From Polyangiaceae bacterium (lineage in GTDB: Bacteria; Myxococcota_A; Polyangia; Polyangiales; Polyangiaceae), in assembly GCA_041389725.1 (NCBI GenBank), contig JAWKRG010000003.1, positions 372,001-436,000 of the forward strand: a DNA stretch of 64,000 nt, given 5' to 3'. Shown piece by piece: positions 48,301 to 56,094 of this stretch (position 1 is the first letter of the stretch; each line of letters opens with the position of its first letter). A program made the translations under genes and the position numbers. The notes under the pieces were generated by a model, which worked only from the letters and a program-made list of their open reading frames with translations, was not told the DNA's origin and made no database searches.

Positions 48301-50850
48301 ATGAACGAACTCTGGCGGAAGGCCGCGCTAGCGGTCGGGTTGCTGCTGTCAACGGCCTGCGGGGTGGACGACGCCGGGGGTGGTAGCGCGGGTGCAACGG
48401 GCGGAGTCGGCGCGACCGGTGGCAACTCTGGAAGCGGAGGAAGTAGCGGCAGCGGTGGCGCTTCGGGAAGCGGAGGCAGTGGGGGATGCTCCCTTCCAGC
48501 CGAGTGTCCTGCGGCGCAGACCCCATGTGAGATGGCAACCTGCGAGAACGGCGTGTGCGGGACGGCTCCGGTCGCGGCAGGAACGCCAACCCCGAACCAG
48601 GTCACCGGCGATTGCAGACGCGAGGAGTGCGACGGCGCGGGCAGCACGACCATCGTCAATGACGACACGGACGTGAACGACGACGGCAAGGAGTGCACCG
48701 ACGACACCTGCAGCGGCGGCACGCCCAGCAACGAGCCGAAGCTCAGCGGTACGCCCTGTAGCAGCGGACTGTGCGACACGGGTGGCGCGTGCGTCCAGTG
48801 TCTGGCCCCCAACGACTGCCCAGGCACGGACGACGAGTGCAAGCAGCGCAATTGCACGAACAACGTGTGCGGCATGACCTTCGCCAACGCCGGCACGGTC
48901 CTGAGCAGTCAGACTGCCGGCGACTGCAAGCGTGCCGAATGCGACGGCAGCGGCAACATCACCAACGTCGACGACGGCTCGGACCTACCGGACGATAGCA
49001 ACGGCTGCACGGACGACGTGTGCACGACGGGTACGCCCAGCAACCCACCGAAGAATGAGGGCACGCCCTGCGGAACCTCGGGCGTGTGCAACACTACGGG
49101 TCAGTGCGTGGGCTGCAACGCGCCGACGGATTGTCCTGGCAGCGATGACGAATGCAAACAACGCAGCTGCGACAACAACGTTTGCGGCGTGACTTTCACC
49201 AACGCCAACACCCCGGTAACGACCCAGGTCGTCGGTGACTGCAAGCAGGACGTTTGCGATGGCAACGGCAGCGTGATCAGCGTGAACCTGGACACGGATC
49301 CCAACGTCGATGGCAACCAGTGCACGCAAGACTTGTGCAGCGCAGGCACCGCCTCCAATCCTCCCGAGAACCAGAGCAAAACCTGCACCCAGAACGGAGG
49401 GCAGTTCTGCGACGGAGCCGGTACCTGTGTGGAATGTAACAACGCCAGTACCTGTGGGGGCGGCACCTGCACCAGTAACCAGTGTGCGCCGGCCGTGGTG
49501 TCCACGATGCCCACCAATGGCGCCGTGGGCGTGGCCATCACCAGCAGCGTTACTGTCACCTTCAGCGAAGCCATGAACCCGGCCACGCTGACGACCCAAA
49601 GCAGCGCCGGAGCCTGCAGCGGGTCCATTCAGGTTTCGTCAGACGACTTTGTCACTTGTATCGCGCTGACGAGCCCGGCCCTTTCCAGTGGCAACACAGT
49701 GGCCACGGTGACGCCAAGCAAGGCCCTGGCCTATGGCCTCACCTACAAGATCCGCGTCACGACCGCGGTGACGGACGCCGGCGGAGTTGCAATGGCCGCC
49801 GATTTCACCTCCTCCTCCGGATTCACGACGCCATTCCCGGCTGTGTGCAGCGGCTCCGTCGTGATCAGCCAGGTCTATGGTGGCGGCGGCAACGCTTCCG
49901 CGGTCTACACCCACGACTTCATCGAACTACACAATCGCACTGGCGCGACCGTGAACCTCGACGGCTGGTCGCTCCAGTACGCTTCGTCCACAGGCACCTC
50001 CTGGACCGTGCATGCGCTGTCCGGAACCATCCCTGCGGGCGGCTACTTCCTTTTCCAGATGGCATCGGGAGGCAGCAATGGTGCGGCGCTGCCGACACCG
50101 GACCAAATCGGCAGCCAGGCCATGGCCGGCACCTCGGCGAAGGTGGCACTCGTGGCGGGCACGGCTGCGCTGACGGGCGCATGCCCCACCCTCGGCGCTC
50201 CCCCCATCATCGACTTCTTGGGCTACGGCACGGGCGCGAACTGCTTCGAAGGCAGCAGCGCGATGTCGTCGAACCTGAGCAATACCAAGGGGGCGACGCG
50301 CGACGTGGCAGGCTGCGCGGATGCGAACGACAACGCCGCAGACTTCCTGGTGGTGACGCCGGCGCCTCGCAATACCGCCTCGCCATCTGCCTTCTGTAGC
50401 TGTCCGACCCAGACCAACAACGAGACGAACACGCCGCAGGAGGCCGACTTCTGCAATCTGCAGTCGCCGGGTACGCTGACGCTGACTGGCGGAACGAACA
50501 GCGGACTGGTCTACGGCCGTATCTACGAGTCCGGCGTGACCGAGGCCGCGGGCGCGAACGCGTCGGTCCAAGCGCAGCTTGGCTACGGTCCGACAGGGAG
50601 CGATCCTTCGACTCAGTCGAACTGGGCCTTCGTGGACGCGACCTTCAACACCCAGTACACCAACGACGACGAATACCAAGCCAGCTTCGCCGCACCGCCG
50701 GTCGTCAGCAGCACCAGCTACGCCTACACCTTCCGCATGAGCCTGGATGGCGGCCAGAGCTGGACCTATTGCGACACGGACGGAGCGGGCTCCAACGCAG
50801 GCCTCACCTTCAGCGCTGGGGCGCTGGGCGCGATGACCGTCAACCCCTAG
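48301..50850 (+). CDS. Large surface lipoprotein: Cys-rich repeats, Ig-like (Big_5) and lamin-tail domains
   Basis: Lipoprotein of 849 residues with lipobox LSTAC (Cys20) and a Gly/Ser-rich linker (about 25-60). Residues about 62-380 contain three or four copies of a roughly 100-residue Cys-rich module (C...CPGxDDECKQRxCxxNVCGxxFxNA, then a DDGxxCTDDxCxxGTPSNxP segment). An Ig-like Big_5 domain (about 400-515, PTNGAVGVAITSSVTVTFSE) follows, then a lamin-tail domain (about 518-700, ISQVYGGGG...DFIELHNRT). The C-terminal 140 residues look like another beta domain. Presumed surface display; function unknown. Confidence 0.87.
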   Translation: MNELWRKAALAVGLLLSTACGVDDAGGGSAGATGGVGATGGNSGSGGSSGSGGASGSGGSGGCSLPAECPAAQTPCEMATCENGVCGTAPVAAGTPTPNQVTGDCRREECDGAGSTTIVNDDTDVNDDGKECTDDTCSGGTPSNEPKLSGTPCSSGLCDTGGACVQCLAPNDCPGTDDECKQRNCTNNVCGMTFANAGTVLSSQTAGDCKRAECDGSGNITNVDDGSDLPDDSNGCTDDVCTTGTPSNPPKNEGTPCGTSGVCNTTGQCVGCNAPTDCPGSDDECKQRSCDNNVCGVTFTNANTPVTTQVVGDCKQDVCDGNGSVISVNLDTDPNVDGNQCTQDLCSAGTASNPPENQSKTCTQNGGQFCDGAGTCVECNNASTCGGGTCTSNQCAPAVVSTMPTNGAVGVAITSSVTVTFSEAMNPATLTTQSSAGACSGSIQVSSDDFVTCIALTSPALSSGNTVATVTPSKALAYGLTYKIRVTTAVTDAGGVAMAADFTSSSGFTTPFPAVCSGSVVISQVYGGGGNASAVYTHDFIELHNRTGATVNLDGWSLQYASSTGTSWTVHALSGTIPAGGYFLFQMASGGSNGAALPTPDQIGSQAMAGTSAKVALVAGTAALTGACPTLGAPPIIDFLGYGTGANCFEGSSAMSSNLSNTKGATRDVAGCADANDNAADFLVVTPAPRNTASPSAFCSCPTQTNNETNTPQEADFCNLQSPGTLTLTGGTNSGLVYGRIYESGVTEAAGANASVQAQLGYGPTGSDPSTQSNWAFVDATFNTQYTNDDEYQASFAAPPVVSSTSYAYTFRMSLDGGQSWTYCDTDGAGSNAGLTFSAGALGAMTVNP

Positions 50851-50994
50851 CGCCACGAAGCGGAGAAGCGCGGCCCAGAGGGAACGCTCGAGTCGAGCTG
50901 CGCAGAGCCAATCAGGCACTGAGTGACGCGGGCCGCCCAGGGCAACAGCGTCGCCAGCGAGGCCCCGAATCCCACTGATGAGGGGCGAGAATGC

Positions 50995-52755
50995 CTACTT
51001 CTTGGGAGCTGGCGCCTCGGCGCCAGCCGCGTCCTTGCCCTGCACCGTGATGTGGAATTCGACGCGTCGGTTGTTTGCGCGGCCTTCCTCGGTATCGTTC
51101 GAGTCGATCGGTCGAGTTTCGCCAAAACCCTGGGACACCAAGCGCTTGGGGTCGATCTTGGCTTTGACGAGCCACGCGCGCACTGACGCCGCACGACGCT
51201 TGCTGAGCGCCAAGTTGTAGGCGTCGCTACCTTTGCTGTCCGTGTGCCCTTGAATCTCCACTTTCTCGATCTGGGGGTTCTTTTCCAGGATTTCCTGAAC
51301 CGCCTGCAGAATGTAGTCGCTGGTCTTCAGGATCTTCGCGCTGTTGTAGGCGAACTGCACCTGCTCCCGGATCTTGATCTCGCCCTTCTCCACGCGAGCC
51401 ACGGGACAGCCATGCTTCTTCGGATCTTCGTTGGGAGGGCCAGCCTGATCCGGGCAGGCGTCATCGGGATCGACGATGCCATCCTCGTCGCGGTCCCCGG
51501 GCGGCGGACAGCCGTTCGTCTTGGGATCCTCCGTCTTCACGCCCGGTACGTCCGGGCAGGCGTCGTCGGCATCCAAGATGCCATCGCCATCGCGGTCGGG
51601 TGGCGGCGGCGGGCAGCCGTTCGTCTTGGGATCGTCCGTCTTGACACCAGGTTCATCGGGGCAAGCGTCCTCGGGATCGACGATCCCGTCGCCGTCTCGA
51701 TCCCCAGGCGGCGGACAGCCGTTCGTCTTTGGATCTTCGGTGCGAACGCCGGGAACGTCGGGACAAGCGTCTTCATCGTCGAACACACCGTCCTCGTCGC
51801 GATCCCCGCGAGCCGGCGCGGGCGCCGCTGCTTCGGGCATGGGCTCCACGTACTCGACGGAAGCCAAGATGCGCAGCTGGGGCGTGCCAAAGGCGCGCGT
51901 CAATCCAGGGCCGATTCCGCCGCCAACGCGGATCGCCTTGGTCGCAAGGTAGTGTCCACCGAAGATCAGTTCGAAGGGAGTCGTACGCCGTCCAAAAAGG
52001 GCATCCGCATCGGTTACCACCGTGGAGCCGAAGATCTCCGGACCCGCGACGAAGCGACCGTCCAGCAGTCGCACTCCCGCGGCTGCCGCAAAGTTGGTCT
52101 CGCTTCCCATTGAGCTGCCCGCGAAGTCCTGGTCCTGAGCACGGAAGGTGAAACCCAAGCGCGCCGCATAGGTAAACTGGGTCACGTCACCGGCAAGCAT
52201 GACGCGTGGCCCGACGCGAACGGCGCCATCACCCGTGTAGGAATCCTGGGAGCCCGTGGGCAAGAACAAGTGAAGGCCCGCGGCTAGGTTGAGCGGCGCG
52301 CCGTACTGACCCAGCAAGCGCGCGTCCGCCGCCAGCCTCAGATCTCCCACCGTCGTGTTGTTCTCGGATTCGAAGCGCGTGGTGGCGCTGGAGCCACCTT
52401 TGCCGTCCTGCCAAATCGCGACCGGTAGGCTCACGCCGAAGCGCGCGCGTTCCCAGAGAATGACGTTGCCACCCAGGTGTCCAAACAACTGATGCGCGAC
52501 GATGGCGTCGATCTCGTCGCCCTTCGTGTCGTAAAGCACGAGGGGTTTGTAGCCATAGTCGAGGACGAGGCCCGCAGCGAAGCGCTGATGCCCGCGCAGA
52601 TCCAGGGACTCGTTGGCGAACCATTCACTGCCCCGCTCGGACGGCTCGAAACGGTTCAGCGCGAATCCGTCGGCCTTGGTCTGAGCCAAGCCGTGATTCG
52701 CCGACAGCGTCGCGAGCGCAAACAGCCCGCAAGTAAGTAGTCTTCCGTGATTCAT
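50995..52755 (-). CDS. OmpA-family outer-membrane protein with thrombospondin-type-3-like repeats
   Basis: Outer-membrane protein of 586 residues with a signal peptide (cleavage near GLAQTKAD). Residues about 25-305 look like a membrane beta-barrel. Four Ca-binding TSP3-like repeats of about 37 residues follow (DRDGDGIxDxxDACPDxPGxKTxDPKTNGCPPP). The C-terminal OmpA domain (about 460-570, VQFAYNSAKI...VEIQGHTDSKGSDAYN...RANNRRVEF) binds peptidoglycan. The acidic repeats likely bind calcium. It converges with the large lipoprotein gene. Confidence 0.93.
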   Translation of the reverse strand: MNHGRLLTCGLFALATLSANHGLAQTKADGFALNRFEPSERGSEWFANESLDLRGHQRFAAGLVLDYGYKPLVLYDTKGDEIDAIVAHQLFGHLGGNVILWERARFGVSLPVAIWQDGKGGSSATTRFESENNTTVGDLRLAADARLLGQYGAPLNLAAGLHLFLPTGSQDSYTGDGAVRVGPRVMLAGDVTQFTYAARLGFTFRAQDQDFAGSSMGSETNFAAAAGVRLLDGRFVAGPEIFGSTVVTDADALFGRRTTPFELIFGGHYLATKAIRVGGGIGPGLTRAFGTPQLRILASVEYVEPMPEAAAPAPARGDRDEDGVFDDEDACPDVPGVRTEDPKTNGCPPPGDRDGDGIVDPEDACPDEPGVKTDDPKTNGCPPPPPDRDGDGILDADDACPDVPGVKTEDPKTNGCPPPGDRDEDGIVDPDDACPDQAGPPNEDPKKHGCPVARVEKGEIKIREQVQFAYNSAKILKTSDYILQAVQEILEKNPQIEKVEIQGHTDSKGSDAYNLALSKRRAASVRAWLVKAKIDPKRLVSQGFGETRPIDSNDTEEGRANNRRVEFHITVQGKDAAGAEAPAPKK

Positions 52756-52823
52756 GAGGATCCCCGCGCAGGTGTTCGTAGGTGTGCTTCAGCGTGCGGT
52801 CGATGGTGGAGCTCGAGTGGGGT

Positions 52824-54269
52824 TCAGCGCTGCCGTCGGCGCCAAACGATGGCCATGACACCGAGTAGCAACGCCACGGGTGCGCTCGGCGCTCTGCGTG
52901 ATGGTACGGAGCAGTCGCAACCGCCCCCTTCGACGACGGCGTCGTTGCCGCTGCTGCCGCTCACGCCACCGTCTTGACCCGCTGTACCGCCAGCTGCTGC
53001 GCTACCGCCCGTAGCTCCACTGCCACTCGCGCCCGCCGCAGCCCCGCTACCTCCGGCACCCGCACTCGCGCCCGCGCCGCCCGCACCCGAAGCACCGCTG
53101 CTGCCCGAGGCGCCGCCCGCACCCGAAGCACCGCTGCTGCCCGAGGCGCCGCTCGATCCCGCGGTACCGCCCGTCGCGCCTGTGCCGCCCGTTGCGCCTG
53201 TGCCGCCAGTGCCGCCCGTTGCACCAGTGCCGCCCGTTGCACCAGTGCCGCCCGTTGCGCCAGTGCCGCCCGTTGCGCCACTGCCGCCCGTTGCGCCACT
53301 GCCGCCCGTTGCGCCACTGCCGCCGGTTGCGCCGGTGCCGCCGGTTGCGCCGGTGCCGCCCGTTGCGCCGCTGCCGCCCGTCGCGCCTGTGCCGCCCGTC
53401 GCGCCACTGCCGCCGGTGCCGCCCGTTGCGCCGGTGCCGCCCGTCGCGCCTGTGCCGCCACTGCCGCCCGTCGCGCCACTTCCGCCAGTGCCGCCCCCGC
53501 CCGTCGCGCCGCTGCCGCCCGTCGCGCCGCTGCCGCCCGTCGCGCCACTGCCGGCCGTGCCGCCCGTTGCGCCGGTGCCGCCCGTTGCGCCAGTACCCCC
53601 GGTCGCGCCGGTGCCGCCACTTCCACCGCTACCTGCGCCGCCGCCGCTGCCCCCGCTACCCGCGGCACCACCAGTCCCCGCGTCCGACGCGGGTCCGCAC
53701 GTCCCGGTTCCATCGCACGTCCCGCTTCCGCACTTGGTGCCGCTCACCAAGTTCTCGACGACGCACTGAGTGACATTGAGCGGATTGCACGTGTTGAAAA
53801 TGCAGGCCTGCCCGGGTCGACCGTAATCGCAGCGGTCCTGGGGATCGAGCAACTGACACGTACCGGCCAGGCAAGCACCAGCGCACTTGTCGTGCACGTT
53901 GCTGGGCCGACACGCAGTCCCATCCGGAGCTGCCCCGCTCACGCATTGAGTGCCCGAACACGAGGCGGAGCAGAAGGTGTCATCCCCGCAGAGCCGGCCG
54001 TCCAGATTGGTGAGTCCCAACTGAGAGATGGGAAAACACGCCATTTTCCCATCCGAATCCAGATCGCATACGCCCTGGCACTCGGTGAGGGGCCCCGTAT
54101 CGTCTGGGTCGCAGGGGTTTTGATAAGTGCCTGGCTGGCACTTGCCCACGATGAGCGCACGAGGCGCTGAGACCGTTTGCTCCGCTCCGTCGTCCGCCGC
54201 CGCGCAGCTGGTCAGCGCCGGCGCCACAATGAGCGCGATCGTCCCTAAGGCTAGCCAATTCCTTCGCAT
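52824..54269 (-). CDS. Lipoprotein with collagen-like GXY tract and C-terminal MYXO-CTERM tail
   Basis: Protein of 481 residues. It has an N-terminal lipobox ALTSC (Cys22) and a Cys-rich domain (about 42-190, about 18 Cys). Then comes a low-complexity region (about 195-440) built largely of Gly-Ala-Thr and Gly-Gly-Thr/Ser triplets, encoded by 18-base repeats. The end is GGGCDC, a hydrophobic segment and RRRQR, the layout of the MYXO-CTERM sorting signal that myxobacteria use for surface display. GGGAG lies 6 bases before the ATG. Function unknown; the combination of both anchors is odd. Confidence 0.88.
   Translation of the reverse strand: MRRNWLALGTIALIVAPALTSCAAADDGAEQTVSAPRALIVGKCQPGTYQNPCDPDDTGPLTECQGVCDLDSDGKMACFPISQLGLTNLDGRLCGDDTFCSASCSGTQCVSGAAPDGTACRPSNVHDKCAGACLAGTCQLLDPQDRCDYGRPGQACIFNTCNPLNVTQCVVENLVSGTKCGSGTCDGTGTCGPASDAGTGGAAGSGGSGGGAGSGGSGGTGATGGTGATGGTGATGGTAGSGATGGSGATGGSGATGGGGTGGSGATGGSGGTGATGGTGATGGTGGSGATGGTGATGGSGATGGTGATGGTGATGGSGATGGSGATGGSGATGGTGATGGTGATGGTGATGGTGGTGATGGTGATGGTAGSSGASGSSGASGAGGASGSSGASGAGGAGASAGAGGSGAAAGASGSGATGGSAAAGGTAGQDGGVSGSSGNDAVVEGGGCDCSVPSRRAPSAPVALLLGVMAIVWRRRQR
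53160..53640 (-). repeat. 18-bp tandem repeat coding for a Gly-X-Thr/Ser tract
   Basis: About 25 degenerate copies of an 18-base unit (plus strand GCCGCCCGTTGCGCCAGT and variants) within the gene at 52824-54269. The encoded unit is a pair of Gly-X-Y triplets, GAT and GGT/GGS, interrupted at a few points. Such repeats expand and contract by slippage. Confidence 0.85.
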
Positions 54270-54303
54270 GATGCTCCCACCTCGAATAGATCCTCCATCC
54301 TCT

Positions 54304-54315
54304 CACTACGTAGTG
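54304..54315. promoter_or_regulatory. Perfect 12-bp palindrome upstream of the MYXO-CTERM lipoprotein gene
   Basis: CACTACGTAGTG reads the same on both strands and lies 35 bases before the start codon at 54269, in the 91-base gap to the next minus-strand gene. On the minus strand TTGACG (54326-54321) stands just before it like a -35 element, but no good -10 follows at 17 bases. Operator or short terminator. Confidence 0.35.
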
Positions 54316-54360
54316 CGCAGCGTCAACTGGCGAGCCCTGGCGAGACTCTTCCAGGTGAAG

Positions 54361-56025
54361 TCACAGATCGCGAGCGCAGCGAAATCCCACGCTGAAGAAG
54401 CGTTGATCGCCTGCCGCAAACCCGCGCGCAGCAGCAGGTAGCTGCGCTTGCTGCCCGAAGAAGCTGCCTCCGCGAATGGTTCGCGTCGCGCCGGAGAGCT
54501 CCGCACAGTCGACGCAAGAAGTCGAACTATAGGGATTCTTGAAGGAATCCCGCGTCCATTCGGCCACGTTGCCCGCGGCATCCGCGTGACCCCATCGACC
54601 ATTGCCGAGCGGTTTGCTGCCCACGAAGATCAAGTCCGCCAGCGTGCATCCGGGCACCCCATCCCCCATGCAAGTGCTGCCGGCGTTCAGCCAGTAGCTG
54701 GCATGACTCGCACTCAGCGTGGTGCTCGATGGTGGCGTCGACCACGGATACACACGCTGCTCGCTCCCCCCGCTCGCCATCGCATTCCACTCCGCTTCCG
54801 TCGGCAATCGACCGCCATCCCAGGCGCAGAAGGCGAATGCTTCGAACCACGTCACACAGTTGATGGGTCGCGTCTCGTTGCCCGCAGCCGCATCGGACCA
54901 GGTGGCGAGGGCATTGCACGCCAGCGCCGCTTTCAGCGCGCTGGTGTTGCTGGACAGCTCGCCATTGAAGCTTCCCATCCAACCACTGCCTGCAATCTTG
55001 GGGTGAGCACCCGCGCCCGCTGCCGGCGCAGTGGACTTGAGCCCGCCGCCCGCATCCACGAACTTGCGAAAACGACCCACCGTAACCTCATAGCGATCCA
55101 GCCACACGCTGCTGATCTGGGCGGCGTAACTTGAGTCCGGGTAGAGCACGCCGTCGTAGCTCCGGACGAAGCTCTGCGCCTCGACCTCCCGCGTCCCACA
55201 GCAACTCGACGCAGAGCTCGCACCGCAGTTCGCCGCGAGCCCGGTACAGCTCGGGGGATTGGGCTGACACAGGCCTTCAGCACAAATGGGTTTCGTTCCG
55301 CCACAGGTTTCGCTGACCTGCCACTGCCCCGCACTGTCGCACAGACGCGCCTGGTTGCCTGAGCAGTCGCGGGCGCCGACCACGCACGCGAGACAGACTC
55401 CCGTCGAGGCACTACACGACCCAGCGTTGCATTGAGCCACGAAGGTGTATCCCGAGCCGTCCGCCGCACATCGTTGCAGCGTGTCCGCGGCGCAATGGTA
55501 GCTGTTCGCGACGCAGACCACTGCGTCCACGGACGCGTCGCTGGCACCGTCGGCACTTGCGTCAGCTGAGGCCCCGTCGCTGGCGTCGAACTTCGCGTCG
55601 GCAGCGGCATCGCCAGCGGCATCGGGGCCCGCGTCGAAACTCGCGTCTCCACCGGTCGCGCCAGCTCCACCGGCAGCGCCATCGAAAGGACCGCCTTCAC
55701 CCGGTCCAGCATCGCCAGCGTCGCTCCCGCTCGCTCCCGAAACACCACCTGACCCTGGAGCGCCGCTCGCTCCCGAAGTGCCGCCTGACCCTGCAGCGCC
55801 GCCAGTACCTGATGCGCCGCTCGCTCCCGAAGTGCCGCCATTGCCCGATGCCCCGCTCGCACCTCCAAATCCAGCAGCGCCGGTCCCCGAGCTGCCGCCC
55901 GCACCGCTATCGGGCGTCAAGAAGCTCGCGTCGGTCGCCAGGCCGTCGCCATCGCCGCTGGAGCAAGCTACCAGCAGGGCGAACGCCGCCGACACACCCA
56001 GCCATGCCCTCACACTCCTCCTCAT
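54361..56025 (-). CDS. Lipoprotein with FGE-sulfatase (SUMF1) fold, probably non-catalytic
   Basis: Lipoprotein of 554 residues: lipobox LLVAC (Cys21), a long Gly/Ser/Ala/Asp-rich linker (about 24-165), a Cys-rich segment (about 170-280), then a formylglycine-generating-enzyme-type domain (about 285-550). Family motifs are visible: RYEVTVGRFRKFVDAGGG, RPINCVTWFEAFAFCAWDG, RLPTEAEWNAMASGG, GNVAEWTRD, RTIRGGSF and GFRCARDL. The two catalytic cysteines that normally follow RGGS(Y/F) are absent, so it is unlikely to make formylglycine. Such domains often act as binding modules in surface proteins. Confidence 0.88.
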   Translation of the reverse strand: MRRSVRAWLGVSAAFALLVACSSGDGDGLATDASFLTPDSGAGGSSGTGAAGFGGASGASGNGGTSGASGASGTGGAAGSGGTSGASGAPGSGGVSGASGSDAGDAGPGEGGPFDGAAGGAGATGGDASFDAGPDAAGDAAADAKFDASDGASADASADGASDASVDAVVCVANSYHCAADTLQRCAADGSGYTFVAQCNAGSCSASTGVCLACVVGARDCSGNQARLCDSAGQWQVSETCGGTKPICAEGLCQPNPPSCTGLAANCGASSASSCCGTREVEAQSFVRSYDGVLYPDSSYAAQISSVWLDRYEVTVGRFRKFVDAGGGLKSTAPAAGAGAHPKIAGSGWMGSFNGELSSNTSALKAALACNALATWSDAAAGNETRPINCVTWFEAFAFCAWDGGRLPTEAEWNAMASGGSEQRVYPWSTPPSSTTLSASHASYWLNAGSTCMGDGVPGCTLADLIFVGSKPLGNGRWGHADAAGNVAEWTRDSFKNPYSSTSCVDCAELSGATRTIRGGSFFGQQAQLPAAARGFAAGDQRFFSVGFRCARDL

Positions 56026-56037
56026 GACGAATCGACG

Positions 56038-56067
56038 AGTGTAACCCAGCCTAGGGGGGCCCGTCAG
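56038..56067 (-). promoter_or_regulatory. Candidate promoter of the FGE-like lipoprotein gene
   Basis: On the minus strand CTGACG (56067-56062) and TACACT (56043-56038) are 18 bases apart, each 4/6 to consensus. Transcription would start within about 8 bases of the ATG at 56025, giving a nearly leaderless message. Confidence 0.35.
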
Positions 56068-56094
56068 GCGAGCGCGCCAAGTCGCTCTACGCGC

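Noticed and set aside
53160..53640. Possible CRISPR-like or non-coding direct repeats
   Set aside because: Units are 18 bases, without unique spacers, and lie in frame inside a coding sequence.
52974..54170. Long plus-strand frames over the collagen-like tract, rich in Ala/Arg or Pro/Val
   Set aside because: They are translations of the 18-bp repeat in the wrong strand; the minus-strand product has signal peptide, Cys-rich domain and sorting tail.
54361..55200. Active formylglycine-generating enzyme
   Set aside because: The catalytic Cys pair is missing and no sulfatase gene is nearby.
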